A stretch of DNA of 64,000 bases from a bacterium (Candidatus Blackallbacteria) CG13_big_fil_rev_8_21_14_2_50_49_14 (GTDB lineage: Bacteria; Cyanobacteriota; Sericytochromatia; UBA7694): assembly GCA_002783405.1 (NCBI GenBank), contig PFGG01000065.1, forward strand, positions 280,851 to 344,850. The letters are read 5' to 3'. Below the pieces are notes generated by a model. It did no database searches. It was not told where the DNA came from and saw nothing but the letters and a program-made list of their open reading frames with translations. Positions 9,030 to 16,175 of this stretch are shown here, one piece after another (the stretch's first letter is position 1; each line of letters begins with the position of its first letter). The position numbers and the translations under genes were made by a program.

Positions 9030-10373
9030 ATGCAGATTGTCATTATCGGAGGCGACGCAGCCGGCATGAGCGCCGCCATGCAAATTCGCCGTCGTCAGCC
9101 CGAATGGAAAATTACGGTCTTTGAAAAGGGCGAGAACACTTCCTATGGAGCCTGCGGCATTCCCTATTATTTCAGTGGCGATGTAGAAAGCCTCGATAAA
9201 CTGGTGGTCATTTCCCCCGAAGGCTTCCGCAAAAAAGGCGTCGATGTGCAGACCGGCCACGAAGTCATCGCCATCGACCCAGACCAAAAACAAGTCAGCG
9301 TGCGCACACCTGAAGGCACAGACATCACGCAAAGCTATGACAAACTCTTAATCGCCACCGGGGCCAAAGCGATTGTGCCCAGTGTCTGGCCCGGCCTGGA
9401 GCTCGAAGGCGTACTCACAGTCAAAACCCTGGCCGACTCACGCAAATTAGAGGCCCTGCTGCAAACAGGCCGCAAGAAAGCCGTGATTGTCGGGGCCGGT
9501 TATATCGGCCTTGAAATGGCAGAAGGTCTCAAAAAACGGGGGCTTGAGGTCACGGTTTTAGAAAAACTGCCCGGTGTAATGGGCAATCTTCACCCCGGCA
9601 TTACCGAAAAGGTAGCGGCCGAACTCGCCGCCCATGAAGTCAATCTTCACCTCAATGTCACGGTACAGGGCTTTGAAGGCCAGAATGGCTCCGTCACCCA
9701 GGTACTGACCGATCAAGGAGCCTTTGATGCCGATCTGGTCGTGATCAGCCTCGGCGTGCGTCCCAACCTTGATTTTCTCAAAGACTCTGGCATTCCCCTC
9801 GGCGCAACCGGTGCCCTGGCTGTCAATGCCCAACAGGAAACAGGCAAAGCAGATATCTACGCAGCCGGCGACTGTGCGGAATCCTTTCACCGCATTATCG
9901 AAAAGCCTGTCTTTATTCCCCTGGCGCTGACCGCCAACCGCCAGGGCCGGGTAGCTGGAGCCAATATCTGCGGCGACCAGGACAGCTTCCCCGGCGTGCT
10001 GGGCAGTGCCGTCACCAAGGTCTTTGACTATGTGATTGCCCGTACCGGGATTGATACCGCCACGGCCGAACGCGAAGGCATTCCCTATAAAACCGCTGAA
10101 GCCAAAGCACCTGCCAAAGCCCATTATTATAAAGGCCACGGCGAAGTTTGGGTGCAGTTGATCTACCATGCCGAAACCCTGCGGCTTTTGGGGGCTTTAA
10201 TGGCAGGCACAGATGAAAGCCTGGGCAAACGTTCAGACATCGTGGCCACAGCCTTGAGCGCAGGCATGAGCGTGATTGAACTTTCAGATTTGGATTTGAG
10301 CTACGCGCCGCCCTTTGCCCCAGTTTGGGACCCCATTCTGCAGGCCGCCAACAAAGCGCGTTTCAGCGTTTAA
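9030..10373 (+). CDS. CoA-disulfide reductase/NADH oxidase-like flavoprotein
   Basis: A 447-residue pyridine-nucleotide-disulfide oxidoreductase. It shows the N-terminal FAD dinucleotide motif (IIGGDAAGMSAA), the single active cysteine of the CoA-disulfide reductase and NADH oxidase branch (SYGACGIPYY, Cys42), a second dinucleotide-binding motif for NAD(P)H (VIVGAGYIGLEMAEGL, from about residue 151), the FAD-contacting AAGDCAE motif and a C-terminal dimerisation domain. The length is normal for the family. It probably reduces CoA disulfide or a persulfide, or oxygen, with NAD(P)H in the cytosol, protecting against oxidative stress. No rhodanese domain is fused, unlike some relatives. It has its own promoter and ends tail-to-tail with tmk, sharing four bases. 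Confidence 0.88.
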   Translation: MQIVIIGGDAAGMSAAMQIRRRQPEWKITVFEKGENTSYGACGIPYYFSGDVESLDKLVVISPEGFRKKGVDVQTGHEVIAIDPDQKQVSVRTPEGTDITQSYDKLLIATGAKAIVPSVWPGLELEGVLTVKTLADSRKLEALLQTGRKKAVIVGAGYIGLEMAEGLKKRGLEVTVLEKLPGVMGNLHPGITEKVAAELAAHEVNLHLNVTVQGFEGQNGSVTQVLTDQGAFDADLVVISLGVRPNLDFLKDSGIPLGATGALAVNAQQETGKADIYAAGDCAESFHRIIEKPVFIPLALTANRQGRVAGANICGDQDSFPGVLGSAVTKVFDYVIARTGIDTATAEREGIPYKTAEAKAPAKAHYYKGHGEVWVQLIYHAETLRLLGALMAGTDESLGKRSDIVATALSAGMSVIELSDLDLSYAPPFAPVWDPILQAANKARFSV

Positions 10374-11005
10374 ACCACAGCCTTGAGCCAGTTTTCGAGC
10401 TGGCTCTGCAGGCTGTCATAAACCGTATCCAGCGTCCCGCTGGCATCAATCCGGCACCAGCGCTGGGGTTCTGCCTCTGCCAGGGCGGCATAACCAGCCC
10501 TGACCCGTTGATGAAACTCCAGCGCTTCGCTTTCAAGCCGATCCTTGCTTGCGCGCACCCCAATCCGCTCATGGCCCAGCACAGGATCCAGATCCAACCA
10601 GAAGGTCTGCACAGGTTGCAGCCCCCCAGTGGCAATCCGGTTCAGGGTTGTGAGTTCAGCCAAATCCAGCCCACGGGCATAGCCCTGGTAGGCCAGAGTT
10701 GAATCGGCATAGCGGTCACAGAGCACCACCTCGCCCCGTTCCAGCGCAGGACGAATCACCGAGTCCACGTGGTGGGCCCGATCCGCCAGATAGAGAAAAA
10801 GCTCAGCACGCGGTGCCAGCACTTCGTGGGGGTGGTGTTCAAGAATCAGGCTGCGAATCCGGCGGCCATAATCACTGCCACCGGGCTGACGGGTCATCAG
10901 CACCGTACGCCCCTGGCCACGCAACCACGCGGCCAGACGTTCAATCTGGGTGGATTTGCCTGCACCTTCGCCGCCTTCAAAGCTAAAGAAGAGACCTGGG
11001 GTCAC
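10370..11005 (-). CDS. tmk: thymidylate kinase
   Basis: A 211-residue dTMP kinase that converts dTMP to dTDP for DNA synthesis. Evidence is the N-terminal P-loop FEGGEGAGKSTQ (residues 9-20), the TRQPGGS segment for phosphate binding, the DRY-type motif in LCDRYADSTLAYQG, and the usual length. Only the final catalytic details of the lid cannot be judged by eye. The start is GTG at 11005, three bases after the stop of the Ycf45-like gene, where the stop and AAGG overlap to form a possible ribosome site; translational coupling is likely. The stop codon overlaps that of the convergent flavoprotein gene within a shared TTAA. Confidence 0.95.
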   Translation of the reverse strand: MTPGLFFSFEGGEGAGKSTQIERLAAWLRGQGRTVLMTRQPGGSDYGRRIRSLILEHHPHEVLAPRAELFLYLADRAHHVDSVIRPALERGEVVLCDRYADSTLAYQGYARGLDLAELTTLNRIATGGLQPVQTFWLDLDPVLGHERIGVRASKDRLESEALEFHQRVRAGYAALAEAEPQRWCRIDASGTLDTVYDSLQSQLENWLKAVV

Positions 11006-11008
11006 GCC

Positions 11009-12400
11009 TTAAAAATCCGGATGCATCATTTTCAAAGAATAATCCGGATCATCCATTTCGCGGAACATTTCTTCTTCTTCTTCACTGGGCGCATCGAGCT
11101 GCATGATCTGACGCAGCGATTTCTGAATCTGGTAAATCGTATTCGAACGCACCATATGCACAGGAATCTGGCGAGCTTCTGCTGCGTCGATGATTTTGCG
11201 GTGCTTCTTATACGAAGACAGCAGCATCAACACATCGGCTTCGTCCAGGTTTTTGGTAATGCGCACGGGCAGACGCATGGTCTTGATCACGCGCTCCACC
11301 TGGCTGCGGCTGACCGCATAGGGATAGACATGCAGCTCGCTCTCGCGTTCGCCGGTCACATTGACCATCTGCTGCTTCATGTCCACGCTCTGCTGCTTGA
11401 TCTTCTTGACCTTGCCGTGTTCATCCACCATACGGATTTCAGGCGCAGGCATCTTGCCACGCAGATACTGATCGACCACATCGGCCACGTCGATATGAAT
11501 CGCCAATTGGTAGCGATCCTGAATTTCAATCGCGATATCAAAGGTGGGGGGCGATTTGCGCTCCAGCACCGTTTTTTGGGTGCCGCGCCGTTTGGCCTCT
11601 TCATCCCCCAGGGTCACGCTGTCAATGCCGCCCACTAAATCATTCAGTGAGGGATTGAGAATCAGGTTTTCAATGCTGTTGCCGTGGGCGGTGCCAATCA
11701 ACTGCACCCCCCGCTCCGCAATGGTACGGGCGGCATCGGCTTCGGCCTCGGTACTGATTTCATCAATGATGATCACTTCAGGCATATGGTTTTCAACCGC
11801 CTCAATCATCACGGCATGCTGTTCGGCTGGGGTGCGCACCTGCATGCGGCGCGATTTTCCAATCGCAGGATGGGGAATATCGCCATCACCGGCAATTTCG
11901 TTGGAGGTATCGATCACGACCACGCGCTTGTGCAAATCATCCGACAAAATACGGGCCATTTCACGCAGTTTGGTGGTTTTACCCACCCCAGGACGGCCCA
12001 TAAACAGAATACTGCGGCCCGATTCAACCAAATCGCGCACAATATCGATGGTGCCTTGAATGGCACGGCCCACACGGCAGGTCAGGCCGACAATCTTGCC
12101 CTTGCGGTTGCGAATACAGGAAATCCGGTGCAGGGTACGTTCAATCCCGGCACGGTTATCATCGCCAAAATCGCCAATATGCTGGGTGACATGATCCAGG
12201 TCTTCCTGAGAAATCAGGCGCTCGCTGAGATATTTAATCGAACCGGGGTAGCGGGCCTCGGGCTCACGCCCCAAATCCAGCACCACCTCAATCAGCTCTG
12301 AAAGGTTGGCTTCTTTTCGCAGAGTCTCGGTAACCCAGGGGGGGAGATGCACCAGGAGTTCATCCAGGTTGTCGGTTATCAGTTTTTCAAATAGTTCCAT
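11009..12400 (-). CDS. Ycf45-like AAA+ ATPase
   Basis: A 463-residue ATPase of the Ycf45 group, known from cyanobacteria and some plastids and related to the sporulation ATPase SpoIIIAA. Walker A is GRPGVGKT (residues 135-142), Walker B ends in IIIDEI (about 211-215), and the segments VVIDTSNEIAGDGDIPHP and GTAHGNSIENL are characteristic. Cyanobacterial homologs usually carry a C-terminal R3H nucleic-acid-binding domain; this protein ends in an acidic tail without a recognisable R3H motif (RxxxH), so it appears to be a shorter form. The function is unknown; nucleic-acid remodelling is suspected for the family. It is directly upstream of tmk and downstream of ldpA, on the same strand. Confidence 0.85.
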   Translation of the reverse strand: MELFEKLITDNLDELLVHLPPWVTETLRKEANLSELIEVVLDLGREPEARYPGSIKYLSERLISQEDLDHVTQHIGDFGDDNRAGIERTLHRISCIRNRKGKIVGLTCRVGRAIQGTIDIVRDLVESGRSILFMGRPGVGKTTKLREMARILSDDLHKRVVVIDTSNEIAGDGDIPHPAIGKSRRMQVRTPAEQHAVMIEAVENHMPEVIIIDEISTEAEADAARTIAERGVQLIGTAHGNSIENLILNPSLNDLVGGIDSVTLGDEEAKRRGTQKTVLERKSPPTFDIAIEIQDRYQLAIHIDVADVVDQYLRGKMPAPEIRMVDEHGKVKKIKQQSVDMKQQMVNVTGERESELHVYPYAVSRSQVERVIKTMRLPVRITKNLDEADVLMLLSSYKKHRKIIDAAEARQIPVHMVRSNTIYQIQKSLRQIMQLDAPSEEEEEMFREMDDPDYSLKMMHPDF

Positions 12401-12612
12401 GGGATTCCTTTCCGTGGGACGAATTTTGGGGAAATATGGTCAGGGGCCAGGAAAAAAAACAGGAGGCTGAAGGCTCAGCACAGGTCATTGTAGACAATGA
12501 CGAAAGAGTTCCCTCTGGTGTTCCAGGGGTGGTTCTCTTTTTCAATACATGCATTCCGTCTGGTTATCCTCCGCGTTGAAGCGCACGATCTTTAGTATAC
12601 TCTTTTGCGGGC
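12401..12612 (-). promoter_or_regulatory. leader region of the ycf45-like/tmk unit
   Basis: A 212-base gap before the Ycf45-like gene. On the minus strand a TATACT -10 candidate lies at 12599-12594, just behind the ldpA stop, with no strong -35. Within the presumed leader, GTCATTGT (12484-12491) and ACAATGAC (12494-12501) form a perfect 8-base palindrome with a 2-base centre, and an imperfect GC-rich hairpin lies around 12510-12535. The palindrome could be an operator or a leader RNA hairpin. Confidence 0.45.
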
Positions 12613-13575
12613 TCAGCTTGCTACCACAGAACGCACAAGCGCTTTGGCACGTTCCAGTTTCTCGTGATAGAGCGCTTCAGAAAGGGGCTCAGAGGGGCTC
12701 AGATCGAGGTATTTGCGCGCAAAGCTGCCCATACCAATGCCCTGAATCGCGCTTTGACGCTCACGGGCCATGCGTCCGGTCAAATCGTTGGTTCCCCCCG
12801 AAACCTGAATAAAACTCTTCAGGCCCGCAGCACGGAGATATTCAGCCAGTTCCAGACAGGGCAGGGTCGATTTCTCGCCCTTGCGGCCACTGATCGGTTT
12901 GCCATCGGCTTGAATAAGCATCTCTGAACCCACTGCCTTTTCAATATCCTGGGCCAATTGGGCAATTTCAGCAGCGCTTTGCCCATGCGCCCCCATGCTG
13001 AAAGCCAGCAGTTCAAAGGCCGCGCGAAAGGGAGCCAGACTGTCTAAGAGGGTTTGCAGTTCAGCACGGCCCCCATCTCCGGTATGCACTTCCAGGGCCG
13101 TGGCCCCTGCTTCCAGGCATTGAGCCAGCAAAGCCCCTACCTCCGCCAGCGGCTCTCGGGGCACCAGACTCAGCGCATCGCTGGGGCAGGCAATCACGCA
13201 ATGGTCACAGCCCAGGCAGTTTTCGAGCCGAATTTCAGACTCCACAAAAACCTCATGCGGGCAGGCATTGACGCAAAGTCCCCGGCTGTCACAGCGCTGA
13301 AAATCTTTTTCCACCCGCAGAAAATGCAAATCCTGGTTAATCCCCACACTGACCATGATCAAGGGCAAACCGGGTACAGGCACCTTTGCCGCCGCAATCC
13401 CGGCTCGGGCCGCATGCACCAGTTCAGGCCGTGCCCCCACATCAATCACGTGTGCCCCTGCTTCCGCAAAAATCCGGGCCAGCGTCGCAATAAACTCGGT
13501 ATTGCGGTAACTTGCGCCACAGATCAGCTTAAAAAAGCGTTGCTCTTGCAGAGCCTCTCGAATCGCCGGATGCAT
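12613..13575 (-). CDS. ldpA: LdpA-like iron-sulfur protein
   Basis: A 320-residue protein resembling LdpA (light-dependent period A), which in Synechococcus senses redox state and feeds into the circadian clock. The N-terminal FFKLICGASYRN and AGAHVIDVGARPE match the family opening. A ferredoxin-like part follows: a first cluster region with Cys95, Cys101 and Cys105-Pro, and a classical CxxCxxCxxxCP at Cys120, 123, 126 and 130. The first region shows one cysteine fewer than a full 4Fe-4S motif. The C-terminal half (QADGKPISGRKGEKST, QVSGGTNDLTG) fits the LdpA C-terminal domain. Its ATG overlaps the dcd stop by one base, so it is translated with dcd. No kai gene is in the window. The family call is strong; a clock role here is not implied. 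Confidence 0.85.
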   Translation of the reverse strand: MHPAIREALQEQRFFKLICGASYRNTEFIATLARIFAEAGAHVIDVGARPELVHAARAGIAAAKVPVPGLPLIMVSVGINQDLHFLRVEKDFQRCDSRGLCVNACPHEVFVESEIRLENCLGCDHCVIACPSDALSLVPREPLAEVGALLAQCLEAGATALEVHTGDGGRAELQTLLDSLAPFRAAFELLAFSMGAHGQSAAEIAQLAQDIEKAVGSEMLIQADGKPISGRKGEKSTLPCLELAEYLRAAGLKSFIQVSGGTNDLTGRMARERQSAIQGIGMGSFARKYLDLSPSEPLSEALYHEKLERAKALVRSVVAS

Positions 13576-14132
13576 TAACGAATCTTGGGCAAGACAATCC
13601 CTGTCTGAGACTGGTATTTGCCCTCACGGCTGCGGTAATTGGTTTCACACACCTCATCGCCCTGAAAAAAGAGCACCTGACACAGGCCCTCATTGGCATA
13701 AATCCGACAGGGCAGCGGCGTGGTATTGGAAATTTCAAGCGTCACGAAGCCTTCCCAACCGGGCTCAAAAGGGGTGACGTTCACGATAATGCCACAGCGG
13801 GCATAGGTGCTCTTGCCCAAGCAGATGGTCAGCACATCATCGGGAATTTTAAAGTATTCAATCGAACTGGCCAAAGCAAACGAATTGGGGGGAATGGTGC
13901 AGACATCGCCAATGAAATCGATGAAGGAATTTTCATCAAAGGCCTTGGGGTCGACCACCGTGTTGTTGATATTCGTAAAAATTTTAAAATGGTTACTCAC
14001 CCGCAGGTCATAGCCATAGGAGGAAAGGCCGTAGGAGATAATCCCCTGAGAGACCTGACGTTCCACGAAAGGCTGGATCATGCCTTCTTCCAATGCCATT
14101 TTGCGGATCCAGGTATCTGATTTAATGCCCAT
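13575..14132 (-). CDS. dcd: dCTP deaminase
   Basis: A 185-residue dCTP deaminase that makes dUTP from dCTP in the route to thymidylate. The diagnostic block [21 protein letters not shown] (read here in parts: GKSTYAR, then PFEPGWEG, then FVTLEISN) contains the serine and arginine and the catalytic glutamate of the family, and SYGYDLR near residue 40 is also typical. The length is normal. AAAGGA lies 8 bases before the ATG. It is the head of a minus-strand unit dcd-ldpA with overlapping stop and start; ycf45-like and tmk follow after a 0.2 kb gap. With tmk here and tdk at 18.7 kb, three DNA-precursor genes lie within 9 kb. Confidence 0.93.
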   Translation of the reverse strand: MGIKSDTWIRKMALEEGMIQPFVERQVSQGIISYGLSSYGYDLRVSNHFKIFTNINNTVVDPKAFDENSFIDFIGDVCTIPPNSFALASSIEYFKIPDDVLTICLGKSTYARCGIIVNVTPFEPGWEGFVTLEISNTTPLPCRIYANEGLCQVLFFQGDEVCETNYRSREGKYQSQTGIVLPKIR

Positions 14133-14202
14133 AATCGTCCTTTCTAAAAGAGCAGGATACCTGTTCCATGATACGGATCTTCGCCAGCAGTGGCAATCTA
14201 AA

Positions 14203-15288
14203 TCATGGAATCGATTCGAGCATTTGAATCACACCCAGCGGGGGCAGAAGCGCCTCAGAAACCGCCGTACCCATCGTGCTCAGGACCTTATCTTTTCCTG
14301 TTTCTGTGGCCGAAATCTGCAGAAGTGCCAGATTGCGACCCTGCTGAGCCGTGACATACAAACGGGTATCGTCCTGGCTGACCGCCAGCCCCAGGGGAGC
14401 ATAGGCCGGAAACTTCACCTCGCTGCCATCGAGGGCAAGGGTTTGAATCAGTTTTTTAGTTTGAACGTCGATCACCAGCACCGAGGCCGTTCCGCTGGCA
14501 CTGAGATACAGGCGGCTGCCCGCATGGTTAACCGCGATTCGCTCCGCCAAAAGCGGGCGTTTTTCTGTGGGGGAGCTTTGCAGCTCAATCGTCGTTTCAA
14601 GCTTGGAACTGGCGGGATTGATCAGATAGAGTTTGTCTTGAAATTCATCCAGGGCAAAGAGCGTGCCACCCACCACTTTCAGATCTGAAATCCGGCTGCC
14701 TTCAGGCAAGCTCAGTATTTCACTCACCCGGTAACTGTCACTGTCGCGCAAAACCTCCAGCAGACGGGGTTGGGCTTGATCAGCCACCCACAGTTTTGTG
14801 CCCTCGCTGTTCAGCGCAAAAGCCGATGTCTGGGCCCCGATCGGTAAATTCACATATTGCTTGAGCGGAGGCTGACGCAGGCCATTCAAGCGGTAAACCG
14901 CCAGACGGGGCGAGCTTTCAGAAGCGGCCCAAAGCTCACGGTGCACCGGGTTATACGCCAGTCGATGGGGGTGATCCACAGTGCCCACTTTGCCAATCCG
15001 GTAATAGGTGCGCGCGTCATTGCGCTGAAAAACGGAAATCGAACTTTCCATCTGATTGGCAATAAAAAACAGGCCATCGGGCCCCATCACCAGATCGCGA
15101 GGAACCTGACCGGTATCAATCCAGCGCTCCACACGGTGCACCAAGGTATTAAAGACCAGCACCCGGTTTTGGGTCGGAGAGAGAATCAAGGCCTGAACAG
15201 TGGCCGTGGTATCATCCTGGGGCACTCGTTTGCCACAGCTGAAAAGCAGCAGGGGTAAAAGCAAGAAACCAAGAATAGGTTTGTACAT
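14203..15288 (-). CDS. YVTN-type beta-propeller lipoprotein
   Basis: A protein of 361 residues with a lipoprotein signal ([20 protein letters not shown]) and then repeated strands of a YVTN/NHL-like beta-propeller, for example [57 protein letters not shown] and [14 protein letters not shown]. It is probably anchored to a membrane and binds a partner or ligand on the propeller face. The start at 15288 is chosen because it begins the signal sequence; a longer frame would run into vapC. On the minus strand a TATAAT lies only 6 bases before this ATG (15300-15295), so the gene could be read from a near-leaderless transcript as well as from the vapC transcript 17 bases upstream. Confidence 0.75.
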   Translation of the reverse strand: MYKPILGFLLLPLLLFSCGKRVPQDDTTATVQALILSPTQNRVLVFNTLVHRVERWIDTGQVPRDLVMGPDGLFFIANQMESSISVFQRNDARTYYRIGKVGTVDHPHRLAYNPVHRELWAASESSPRLAVYRLNGLRQPPLKQYVNLPIGAQTSAFALNSEGTKLWVADQAQPRLLEVLRDSDSYRVSEILSLPEGSRISDLKVVGGTLFALDEFQDKLYLINPASSKLETTIELQSSPTEKRPLLAERIAVNHAGSRLYLSASGTASVLVIDVQTKKLIQTLALDGSEVKFPAYAPLGLAVSQDDTRLYVTAQQGRNLALLQISATETGKDKVLSTMGTAVSEALLPPLGVIQMLESIP

Positions 15289-15304
15289 GCTCTGATTATA
15301 CCCT

Positions 15305-15721
15305 CTAAAGTGACCAATCGATGCTTTCAAGTTCAAAATGGGCATAATCTGCCAGGTTGCGTGTCACCAGGGTCAGGCCATGTACCCGTGCCACGGCAGC
15401 AATCTGTCCATCGGCAAAGGGGGGCGTCAGGCCTTGCCCCTCCAGACGGGCGCGTTCACGGGCATGCCATTCAGCAGCAGGGGGTGAATAGGTCAAAATG
15501 GGCAGGGTGGCCAGCACCACCTCGTGCAGATAATTTTCAATCGTGCTGCGCTTTCGCCCTTTGGGCAAACGGTAACAGCCATAAAAGAGTTCATGAATCA
15601 CGATACTGGCAGTCGCGCAGCGATCTGCCTGCGTTTGCAATTGCGAAAGAATGCGGGGGTTCGGCTGGGGGCGCAGGGGTTCAGAGAGAATATTGGTATC
15701 GAGCAGATAGGTAAGGGTCAC
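15305..15721 (-). CDS. vapC: VapC-type PIN-domain toxin
   Basis: A 138-residue PIN-domain ribonuclease. The acidic catalytic residues are visible: Asp8 (YLLDTNILSE), Glu44 (IVIHELFYG), Asp104 (FADGQIAA) and the region TLVTRNLADYAHF with Asp125. VapC toxins cleave RNA, often initiator or elongator tRNA or rRNA, when freed from their antitoxin. The gene begins with GTG 5 bases after the stop of the Phd-like antitoxin gene, the standard layout for such modules. All catalytic residues are present, so the toxin is probably active. The next gene downstream, 17 bases away, is a propeller lipoprotein, not part of the usual module. Confidence 0.9.
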   Translation of the reverse strand: MTLTYLLDTNILSEPLRPQPNPRILSQLQTQADRCATASIVIHELFYGCYRLPKGRKRSTIENYLHEVVLATLPILTYSPPAAEWHARERARLEGQGLTPPFADGQIAAVARVHGLTLVTRNLADYAHFELESIDWSL

Positions 15722-15726
15722 AGGGT

Positions 15727-15999
15727 TTACCAGTGAAAGGAGCGGCCAGGGGAGGAATCGCGGAGATTGTCGAAGGTATCATCAGGGGGAAGGGGTTCAG
15801 GGGGGTGTGAGAGAAAGGCTTGAAGGGCGGTGCCGAAAGAGGGTTGCGGGTGGGTCAGGCGTGAATAATCATCCATCGAGAGCAAGACCGCGACGGGTTT
15901 CCCGCGCCGGGTAATTTGAACGCAGGTGCCTGTCTCCGCCGCATGCACGAGGCTGGGCAAAGCATTTTTCGCTTCGGCAATCGAATAGGAACTGCTCAT
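15727..15999 (-). CDS. Phd/YefM-type antitoxin
   Basis: A 90-residue antitoxin. The N-terminal half has the Phd/YefM fold signature (SIAEAKNALPSLVHAAETG, then QITRRGKPVAVLLSMDDYSRL), which binds DNA as a dimer; the Pro- and acid-rich C-terminal part would wrap around the VapC toxin. GGAGG lies 8 bases upstream of the ATG. The pair probably represses its own promoter: repeats in the upstream region are described separately. Confidence 0.88.
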   Translation of the reverse strand: MSSSYSIAEAKNALPSLVHAAETGTCVQITRRGKPVAVLLSMDDYSRLTHPQPSFGTALQAFLSHPPEPLPPDDTFDNLRDSSPGRSFHW

Positions 16000-16012
16000 T
16001 TCAGGCCTCCAG

Positions 16013-16038
16013 ATGGCTATCTATATGGCTATATTATA
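16013..16038 (-). promoter_or_regulatory. toxin-antitoxin promoter and operator repeats
   Basis: On the plus strand ATGGCTAT occurs twice (16013-16020 and 16025-16032), 12 bases apart centre to centre. On the minus strand a TATAAT (16038-16033) directly precedes the repeats, which lie between it and the antitoxin start. This is the expected position for an autorepressor site. The -35 is weak. Confidence 0.6.
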
Positions 16039-16175
16039 GCAGAAAAAGAGCAGCTGCTGACGTAAGGCTCAAGAAAAATTCAGTCCTCATCGCGGAACAT
16101 CAAGGGCCTGGCACCATCGAATTTGCGGATCCGCACAGCGACAATCGCTTCAACCCGCCCTTTTAGGCCAAGAGT

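Noticed and set aside
8789..9124. Plus-strand frame of 111 codons before the flavoprotein
   Set aside because: It runs through the promoter and into the start of the flavoprotein gene in another frame and has no domain or export signal.
9558..10169. Long minus-strand frame inside the flavoprotein gene
   Set aside because: It is the mirror of a well-supported enzyme gene; the composition is His/Phe/Gly-rich as expected for a shadow frame.
10769..11638. 289-codon plus-strand frame across tmk and the ycf45-like gene
   Set aside because: It crosses two strongly supported genes on the other strand and is His-rich, a usual shadow composition.
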